From: Gammaproteobacteria bacterium
GTDB lineage: Bacteria > Pseudomonadota > Gammaproteobacteria > Steroidobacterales > Steroidobacteraceae
Direction of reading: 5' to 3'
DNA: 5,340 bases
Assembly: GCA_028293775.1 (NCBI GenBank)
Contig: JAQGOD010000367.1
Location: 1 to 5,340, forward strand
Shown here: positions 1-5,340 of the stretch, piece after piece
How the letters are laid out: every line of letters begins with the position of its first letter
Position numbering within the stretch: position 1 is the stretch's first letter
Made by a program: the position numbers and the translations under genes
Notes under the pieces: generated by a model
Databases searched by the model: none
What the model was told of the DNA's origin: nothing
The model's input: only the letters and a program-made list of their open reading frames with translations

Positions 1-671
1 ATCAACATGAAATTCGCGGCACCGGTCTCTTGAACCTGGCCGTCGGGGCAGAACAGAACCTGATCCGCGTGATATTTGGCGCGCGCGTTCATGATGGGCG
101 TTAACGCTGCCGCATAATTGCCGCCGGTCTTGACCACGCCCATGTGTTCAGCCGAGCGCGTATTCTGATCATCTACCAAGATTCGCAACGCCTTTGCGCC
201 GCTGGCGAAGTAATCCCACACCGGGCTCGCGAGCACCACCATCATGGCCTCCGTGGCCGGCGTGGTGGCCGCGCCGATGTTGGCCGTGGTGCCGAATATG
301 ATGGGCCGCAAATATAGCGCGCCGGGCGCTTCCGGCACCGCGTCGCGGCAGCGCTTGATCACCGCTCGCACCATCTCGGCCACTTGGGCGGCATCGGGCT
401 CCGGTAACACCAGCAGGCGTGTGCTTTGCTGCAATCGTTGTATGTGGCGGTCCATTCGAAAAATATGTACCGATCCGTCTGCGCGGCGAAACGCTTTGAA
501 CCCTTCGAAACACGTGCTGGCGTAATGCAGCATGTGCGCCGCCGGACTGATTTCGAGCGGCTCGACGGGCTTGATGTCGGTCTGGCTCCATTTGCCATCG
601 CGGTACGTGGCCACGGCCATGTGCGAGGTGAGCAAAGTGCCGAACGCGGGTCGCTGTGGTTGAGAAGTCAT
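1..671 (-). CDS. ilvE: Branched-chain amino acid aminotransferase, 3' end cut off by the window edge
   Basis: This is a PLP-dependent fold-type IV aminotransferase that interconverts Leu, Ile and Val with their 2-oxoacids, using 2-oxoglutarate/glutamate, in the cytosol. The window shows 223 codons from ATG at 671-669, and the frame is open to position 1. The family is usually about 300-360 residues, so roughly the last third is missing. Visible family signatures are HYASTCFEGFKAFR (49-62), LYLRPIIFGT (119-128), and VVKTGGNYAAAL (179-190) with Lys181 as the expected Schiff-base lysine. QETGAANFM (214-222) follows, with Glu215 at the position that contacts the PLP pyridine nitrogen. The start ATG shares the four bases ATGA with the E2 stop. 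A GGTGA stretch at 683-679 lies 7 bases upstream and is a plausible Shine-Dalgarno. It is the fourth gene of the bkd operon and probably supplies or recycles the 2-oxoacid substrates. Other class IV enzymes such as D-amino acid transaminase or aminodeoxychorismate lyase fit less well than BCAT. Confidence 0.92.
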   Translation of the reverse strand, partial: MTSQPQRPAFGTLLTSHMAVATYRDGKWSQTDIKPVEPLEISPAAHMLHYASTCFEGFKAFRRADGSVHIFRMDRHIQRLQQSTRLLVLPEPDAAQVAEMVRAVIKRCRDAVPEAPGALYLRPIIFGTTANIGAATTPATEAMMVVLASPVWDYFASGAKALRILVDDQNTRSAEHMGVVKTGGNYAAALTPIMNARAKYHADQVLFCPDGQVQETGAANFML

Positions 672-1870
672 GAGGATTTCACCGTAGGAATGAATATGGT
701 CGCGGGATGCTCTAACCGCTCTTTCAGAGCCTGGATCATCGCTGCAGCATCATAACCGTCCACAAAGCGATGATCGAACGAGGAAGATAAATTCATGATT
801 CGCCGCACTGCGATGGCCCCCTGATGGACCATGGGCCGTTCGACGGCTTTGTTGAGACCAATGATGGCCACTTCGGGCGCATTGATAATGGGCGTCGAGG
901 CAATGCCGCCGAGCTTGCCGAGGCTGGTCACCGTAATCGTGGATCCCGTCAGCTCCTCGCGCGTCGACTTGTTCGTGCGTGCGCGCTCGGCCAGGCGGCG
1001 AATCTCCGCAGCCAGCTCCCACAGCGCCAGCGATTGGGCATTGCGCACGACGGGAACTTTCAAGCCATCGGGAGTTTGAGTCGCGATTCCCACATGCATC
1101 GCGCGATGCCTCACCAACACGCCGCGAGCCGCATCGTACAGCACGTTGCATTGTGGGAACGCTTCCAGCACGCGGGTCAATGCCATGACCACCAGGGGCA
1201 AATAGCTCAAGGAACCCGCGTCCTGCGGTCGCGAATTATTCAAGTGCGCACGCAGCGATTCAAGTTCCGTTACGTCGACTTCTTCGACGTAGGCAAAGTG
1301 CGGAATGGTGCGTTTGGCTTCGCTCATGCGTTCGGCAATCAGCCGGCGCAGGCCGATGACCTTGATTTCCGTGGTCTGCCCGGCGACCGGCGATGCGGCG
1401 GCCGGCGCTCCGGCCAGGTCGGCGCGAAGGATTCGCCCTCCCGGGCCTGAGCCCAACACGGTCGTGAGGTCGATACCCGCTTCGCTCGCGCGACGCCGAT
1501 TCGCGGGCGAGGCCATTACCCGGCCTGTTCGCAGGCCGCCGCTTGGGCGGCCCTCTGATCGCGCCGCGGGAACCGCGGGTGCCGCGGGCGGAGCTGCCGG
1601 CGTTGGCGCCTCGGCAGGCGCGGTTGCATCGGTCAACTCGAATACGATCAACGGAGAACCCACCGCAACTTTCTCGCCGGGAGCACCGTTGATTGACACG
1701 ACGCGGCCGCTCACCGGCGCCGGCACTTCCACGGCAGCCTTGTCGGTCATCACTTCGACGATGAGCTGGTCTTCGCGCACCAGATCGCCGGGCTTGGTGT
1801 GCCAGGCCACGATTTCTGCATCCACCGTCCCTTCGCCCAAGTCAGGCATCTTGAATGTGAATTGGCTCAT
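668..1870 (-). CDS. bkdB: Branched-chain 2-oxoacid dehydrogenase E2, lipoamide acyltransferase
   Basis: This 400-residue E2 core subunit transfers the branched acyl group from E1 via a swinging lipoyl arm to CoA, and scaffolds the cytosolic complex. The N-terminal lipoyl domain (about 3-80) has VMTDKAAVEVP with Lys44 as the lipoylation site. An Ala/Pro linker covers about 81-117. The peripheral subunit-binding domain (about 118-152) reads ASPANRRRASEAGIDL then GSGPGGRIL. The acyltransferase domain (about 165-395) contains VIGLRRLIAERM (171-182), and ends with the active-site motif SSFDHRFVDG (363-372), His367 and Asp371 being the catalytic pair. I chose ATG at 1870 because MSQFTFKMPDLGEGTVDAEIV is the canonical lipoyl-domain start. 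The same frame is open upstream to 2104, but that stretch lies inside E1 beta and is not family-like. The start overlaps the E1 beta stop (ATGA), and only a weak GGAA lies upstream, so translational coupling is likely. There is one lipoyl domain. A palindromic segment in the linker is listed separately. Confidence 0.96.
   Translation of the reverse strand: MSQFTFKMPDLGEGTVDAEIVAWHTKPGDLVREDQLIVEVMTDKAAVEVPAPVSGRVVSINGAPGEKVAVGSPLIVFELTDATAPAEAPTPAAPPAAPAVPAARSEGRPSGGLRTGRVMASPANRRRASEAGIDLTTVLGSGPGGRILRADLAGAPAAASPVAGQTTEIKVIGLRRLIAERMSEAKRTIPHFAYVEEVDVTELESLRAHLNNSRPQDAGSLSYLPLVVMALTRVLEAFPQCNVLYDAARGVLVRHRAMHVGIATQTPDGLKVPVVRNAQSLALWELAAEIRRLAERARTNKSTREELTGSTITVTSLGKLGGIASTPIINAPEVAIIGLNKAVERPMVHQGAIAVRRIMNLSSSFDHRFVDGYDAAAMIQALKERLEHPATIFIPTVKSS
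1520..1552. repeat. Two overlapping GC-rich inverted repeats inside the bkdB linker
   Basis: CGGCCTG (1521-1527) and CAGGCCG (1532-1538) flank TTCG. GGCCGCC (1534-1540) and GGCGGCC (1546-1552) flank GCTTG. Both have perfect 7-bp arms and share 1534-1538, so as RNA hairpins they exclude each other. The segment encodes E2 residues 107-117, in a Gly/Arg-rich stretch between the Ala/Pro linker and the subunit-binding domain. It could be a small in-frame palindromic insertion or chance in GC-rich sequence. Confidence 0.5.
1564..1590. repeat. Three tandem 9-bp units in the bkdB linker
   Basis: CCGCGGG followed by two variable bases occurs three times in direct succession with a period of 9 bp. On the coding strand it gives PAA-PAV-PAA within the flexible Ala/Pro linker after the lipoyl domain. 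Whole-codon units could be gained or lost without shifting frame. Confidence 0.6.
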
Positions 1871-2883
1871 GCGGGTTCCATGACGCTTTGGAGCGCGGCC
1901 TTGACGCGCTCTTGGCCCGGAAAGTATTCCCACTCGAAGGCGTGCGGATACGGCGTATCCCAGCCGGTGACGCGTTGTATCGGGGCCTCCAAATTCCAGA
2001 AGCACTCTTCTTGGATGATGGAGAGGATTTCCGCGCCGAACCCCGAGAAACGGGTGGCCTCGTGCGCAACCACGCATCGACCGGTTTTCTTCACCGACGT
2101 GCAAATTGCATCCACGTCCAGCGGCACCAAGGATCGCAAATCGATGATCTCGGCGTCCACATTCATCGCCGCGGCAGCGGCAACGGCGACATGCACCATG
2201 GTGCCGTAGGTGATGATGGTCGCCGCTTCGCCGCTTCTCACGATGTCCGCCTTGCCGAGCGGTACTTTGTAATAGCCCTCATCCACTTGCCCCTTGGGAT
2301 GGGTACTCCAGGGGATGGCCGGCTTGTTGGGATCTCCATCGAAGGGCCCGTTATATAGCCGTTTCGGTTCGAAGAACACCACCGGATCGTCGTCCTCGAT
2401 GCAGGTGATCAGCAATCCCTTGGCATCGAAGGGATTCGAGGGCATCACCACTTTGATGCCGCTCACATGCGTAAATATTCCCTCAGGGCTTTGCGAATGC
2501 GTCTGGCCGCCGCGAATTCCGCCGCCGCAAGGCGTGCGAATGGTGACCGGCGCGAAAAAATCCCCGGCGCTGCGGTAGCGGATGCGCGCCAGCTCGCTGA
2601 CGATTTGATCGAAACCCGGATAGATGTAATCTGCGAATTGAATTTCCGCGACTGGGCGCAACCCGTTGATGCCCATGCCGATGGCAGTCGCGACGATGCC
2701 GCCCTCGGCGATCGGCGTATCAATCACGCGGTGCTCGCCGTACTTGCGTTGCAAACCTTCGGTGGCACGGAACACGCCGCCAAAATACCCGATGTCCTCG
2801 CCCATCAAGATCACCGACGGATCCTTCCCCAGCATGATGTCCATCGCGGAGTTCAAGGCTTGAATCATGTTCATGTTGGCCAT
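1867..2883 (-). CDS. bkdA2: Branched-chain 2-oxoacid dehydrogenase E1 beta subunit
   Basis: This 338-residue protein is the beta half of the ThDP-dependent alpha2beta2 E1, which decarboxylates the 2-oxoacids of Leu, Ile and Val and reductively acylates E2. It is full length for the family. The pyrimidine-binding half includes MGEDIGYFGGVFRATEGL (27-44) and DTPIAEGGIVATAIGMG (55-71), with Glu60 at the position that activates the ThDP aminopyrimidine. AEIQFADYIYPGFDQI (79-94) and GGQTHSQSPE (125-134) follow. The C-terminal transketolase-like domain begins near 205 and has ITYGTMVHVA (224-233), IDLRSLVPLD (247-256) and HEATRFSGFGAEI (274-286). ATGs at 2883, 2874 and 2868 are all in frame; I took the first. 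An AAGGAG at 2902-2897, inside the end of the alpha gene, is the best ribosome site, 13 bases from that ATG, which is slightly long. The 4-base gap from the alpha stop and the overlap with E2 mark it as the second operon gene. It resembles Pseudomonas BkdA2 from end to end, from memory. Confidence 0.96.
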   Translation of the reverse strand: MANMNMIQALNSAMDIMLGKDPSVILMGEDIGYFGGVFRATEGLQRKYGEHRVIDTPIAEGGIVATAIGMGINGLRPVAEIQFADYIYPGFDQIVSELARIRYRSAGDFFAPVTIRTPCGGGIRGGQTHSQSPEGIFTHVSGIKVVMPSNPFDAKGLLITCIEDDDPVVFFEPKRLYNGPFDGDPNKPAIPWSTHPKGQVDEGYYKVPLGKADIVRSGEAATIITYGTMVHVAVAAAAAMNVDAEIIDLRSLVPLDVDAICTSVKKTGRCVVAHEATRFSGFGAEILSIIQEECFWNLEAPIQRVTGWDTPYPHAFEWEYFPGQERVKAALQSVMEPA

Positions 2884-2887
2884 GATT

Positions 2888-4138
<1,251 letters not shown>

Positions 4139-4158
4139 TGCTCAGGGTGCCCATGTTG

Positions 4159-4173
4159 CAATCATTAGGATTG
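4159..4173. promoter_or_regulatory. 15-bp inverted repeat, candidate Lrp-family operator
   Basis: CAATC-ATTAG-GATTG has two perfect 5-bp arms around a 5-bp AT-rich centre, the format of E. coli Lrp 15-mers although the bases differ. It lies between the divergent bkdA1 and bkdR genes and inside the spacer of a possible bkdR promoter. A second inverted repeat, ATTAGG-N6-CCTAAT at 4164-4181, overlaps it. BkdR binding is inferred. Confidence 0.5.
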
Positions 4174-4181
4174 GGCCTAAT
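4164..4181. promoter_or_regulatory. ATTAGG-N6-CCTAAT inverted repeat
   Basis: Two perfect 6-bp arms (4164-4169 and 4176-4181) are separated by 6 bases. The left arm is shared with the 15-bp repeat at 4159-4173, so the two could be alternative or cooperative sites for a multimeric Lrp-type protein. The right arm overlaps the possible bkdR -10 element. Confidence 0.4.
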
Positions 4182-4201
4182 ATTCCGGTATATTCATTCC
4201 G

Positions 4202-4215
4202 AAAACGAGCGTTTT
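4202..4215. promoter_or_regulatory. AAAACG-AG-CGTTTT palindrome abutting the bkdR start
   Basis: Perfect 6-bp arms with a 2-base centre end exactly at the base before the bkdR ATG. In RNA the same bases could form a 5-bp stem with a GAGC loop, which would hold the only purine-rich stretch that could act as a ribosome site. It may be an autoregulatory operator or a translational hairpin; neither is proven. Confidence 0.4.
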
Positions 4216-4698
4216 ATGGAACAAGACAACCGTGTGGCCATCGATCGGCTGGATCTGCGCCTTCTCGATATTCTCCAAAGACACGGCGCACTGTCGGTGG
4301 CCGAGGTGGCGGCGCAAACGAAACTGTCCACGACCACGTGCTGGCGGCGCATTCAACAACTCGAACAAAACGGTGTGATCAAGGCCCGCGTCGCGCTATT
4401 GGATCGAAACGCGCTCGGCCTGGACGTGACGATTTTCGCGCACGTCAAGCTGGCCACCACCGGGCGCGACGCGCTCGCCGAGTTCGAAGCGGCCATCCGC
4501 GATCGCGCCGAGGTGCTCGAATGCTACACGCTCACAGGAGAATGGGACTTTCTCTTGAAGATCGTGACCAAGAACATCAAGGCTTATGAAGCGTTCTACC
4601 TTGACTACCTGTCGCGCATTCCTTGTGTGCGATCGGTCAACTCATCCGTGGCTGTAACCGTAATCAAAGAATCGACCGCGTTGCCTCTGGGAATCTAA
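4216..4698 (+). CDS. bkdR: Lrp/AsnC-family transcriptional regulator, BkdR-like
   Basis: This 160-residue DNA-binding protein probably controls the divergent bkd operon in response to a branched-chain amino acid or oxoacid. The N-terminal domain (about 8-65) starts RLDLRLLDILQRHGALSVAEVA, followed by a recognition helix around STTTCWRRIQQLEQNGVI (38-55). That is the usual AsnC-type winged helix-turn-helix. The RAM effector/oligomerisation domain (about 68-150) has LGLDVTIFAHVKL (67-79) and ECYTLTGEWDFLLKI (102-116); Gly108 and Asp111 mark the ligand-pocket turn. The C-terminal STALPL resembles the tail of Pseudomonas BkdR, which activates its bkd operon. I chose ATG at 4216 because the domain starts right after it. 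A TTG at 4138 would add 26 residues of promoter-like sequence. Upstream, GAG at 4207-4209 is the only Shine-Dalgarno-like element, and a palindrome abuts the ATG. Family and likely target are firm; the ligand and the sign of regulation are inferred. Confidence 0.93.
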   Translation: MEQDNRVAIDRLDLRLLDILQRHGALSVAEVAAQTKLSTTTCWRRIQQLEQNGVIKARVALLDRNALGLDVTIFAHVKLATTGRDALAEFEAAIRDRAEVLECYTLTGEWDFLLKIVTKNIKAYEAFYLDYLSRIPCVRSVNSSVAVTVIKESTALPLGI

Positions 4699-4705
4699 CC
4701 TTAGC

Positions 4706-5340
4706 TCAGGGCAGCAGTATCGTCGAGCCGGTGGTGCGCCTGCCTTCGAGCTCCCGGTGCGCTCGCGCGGCATCGCGCAGCGCCACGCGCTGCCCGATGC
4801 TTGCCTGCACCACTCCCGAAGCTACTTTGGCAAATAAATCGGCGGCGCGCGTTTGGAGCTCTTCGCGAGTCTTGATGTATTCGAACAGCGTCGGTCTCGT
4901 GGCGTACAGCGATCCGCCGGCCGCCAGATCCGAGAACTTGAAGTCGGTAATCGGCCCGGACGATTGCCCGAAGCACACGAACAATCCGCGCGCATGCAAG
5001 CTCTTCAGCGATCCGCGCCAGGTATCATTGGCTACCGAATCGTAAACCACATCGCACCCCTTGCCCGCGGTAATGTCCTTGACCCGTGCGGGAAAATCTT
5101 CCGCGCGATAGTCGATCACGTGCGCATAGCCGCTCTGCTTCGCGATGGCGATTTTATCAGGCGATCCCACCGTGCCGATGGAGGTGCACCTTAAATATTT
5201 GAGCCACTGGCCCATCAGCGATCCTACCCCGCCGGCCGCGGCATGCACCAGGACGACATCATTTGCTTTGACCGCGTAGCAGGAATTCAACAGGAATTGC
5301 GTCGTCAGACCTTTGAGCATCAGGGATGCCGCCACGTCGA
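4706..5340 (-). CDS. qorA: NADPH:quinone oxidoreductase (QorA type), 5' end cut off by the window edge
   Basis: This is a zinc-independent member of the medium-chain dehydrogenase/reductase superfamily; such cytosolic enzymes reduce quinones or enones with NADPH. The window holds 211 complete codons, which is the C-terminal two thirds. E. coli QorA is about 325 residues, so roughly 110 N-terminal residues lie to the right. The frame continues through the edge, and the GTG at 5335-5333 reads as an internal valine in AASLMLKGLTTQFLL, a conserved QOR segment. The Rossmann glycine motif HAAAGGVGSLMGQW is at about 5204-5245. GTVGSPDK, with a lysine (codon 5155-5153) and a tyrosine 15 residues later (IDYRAEDF), matches the spacing of the E. 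coli NADPH 2'-phosphate contacts. VVYDSVANDTW, GLFVCFGQSSG and LYATRPTL are QorA hallmarks, and it ends GSTILLP. It is convergent with bkdR, so it is probably a separate unit with no evident link to branched-chain metabolism. True substrate is unknown. Confidence 0.92.
   Translation of the reverse strand, partial: DVAASLMLKGLTTQFLLNSCYAVKANDVVLVHAAAGGVGSLMGQWLKYLRCTSIGTVGSPDKIAIAKQSGYAHVIDYRAEDFPARVKDITAGKGCDVVYDSVANDTWRGSLKSLHARGLFVCFGQSSGPITDFKFSDLAAGGSLYATRPTLFEYIKTREELQTRAADLFAKVASGVVQASIGQRVALRDAARAHRELEGRRTTGSTILLP

Larger units (their letters stand above)
4156..4194 (+). promoter_or_regulatory. Possible bkdR promoter
   Basis: TTGCAA (4156-4161) with TAATAT (4178-4183) at a 16-base spacing gives 4 of 6 matches for each sigma-70 box. 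TATATT at 4189-4194 is a better -10 (5 of 6) but has a poor -35. The inverted repeats at 4159-4181 overlap these boxes, which fits autoregulation. I could not find a convincing promoter for bkdA1 on the minus strand, as expected if it needs an activator. Confidence 0.3.

Noticed and set aside
824..1450. 208-codon plus-strand open frame antisense to bkdB
   Set aside because: It has no recognisable motif and mirrors a well-conserved gene; open antisense frames are common in GC-rich coding DNA.
1305..1883. 192-codon plus-strand open frame antisense to bkdB
   Set aside because: Its Ala/Gly/Pro/Arg-rich product is a shadow of the Ala/Pro linker and lipoyl domain codons.
1871..2104. Extension of the E2 reading frame 78 codons upstream of 1870
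   Set aside because: It lies wholly inside bkdA2, reads as Arg-rich shadow sequence, and the lipoyl domain begins exactly at the 1870 ATG.
4695..4704. CTAA-CC-TTAG inverted repeat between bkdR and qorA as a terminator
   Set aside because: Four-bp AT-rich arms with a 2-base loop and no T-run cannot support an intrinsic terminator call.
5333..5335. GTG as the true start of the quinone oxidoreductase
   Set aside because: The frame stays open to the window edge and this valine sits inside a conserved internal QOR segment, so the gene is simply cut off.

Overview
This window is an ordinary-looking bacterial chromosomal segment, GC-rich by eye. It is almost entirely filled by a branched-chain 2-oxoacid dehydrogenase (bkd) locus and its Lrp/AsnC-family regulator. 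The proteins resemble, from memory, the Pseudomonas BkdR/BkdA1/BkdA2/BkdB set over their full lengths. That points to a proteobacterium, most likely a gammaproteobacterium, though I cannot name the genus. No mobile element, CRISPR array, tRNA or rRNA is visible.

Layout, left to right. Positions 1-671 (minus) hold the N-terminal 223 residues of a branched-chain amino acid aminotransferase that runs off the left edge. Positions 668-1870 (minus) encode the E2 lipoyl acyltransferase, 1867-2883 (minus) the E1 beta subunit and 2888-4123 (minus) the E1 alpha subunit. Transcription therefore runs E1 alpha, E1 beta, E2, aminotransferase. The last two junctions are ATGA stop/start overlaps and the first is a 4-base gap, so this is a tight operon. 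A 92-bp divergent intergenic region (4124-4215) carries several palindromes. The bkdR-like regulator follows on the plus strand at 4216-4698. The right end (4706-5340, minus) is the C-terminal two thirds of a QorA-type NADPH:quinone oxidoreductase, convergent with the regulator and only 7 bp away.

The logic is clear. The aminotransferase interconverts Leu/Ile/Val and their 2-oxoacids. E1 (alpha2beta2) and E2 oxidatively decarboxylate those acids to isovaleryl-, 2-methylbutyryl- and isobutyryl-CoA, for catabolism or as primers for branched fatty acids. The Lrp-family protein probably senses the amino acids or oxoacids. The E3 subunit (lpdV), expected next to bkdB in Pseudomonas, is not in the window; the aminotransferase occupies that position.

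No undescribed system is evident. The points most worth checking are the palindromes abutting both start codons in the divergent region, two overlapping GC-rich inverted repeats inside the E2 linker, and the aminotransferase occupying the E3 position.
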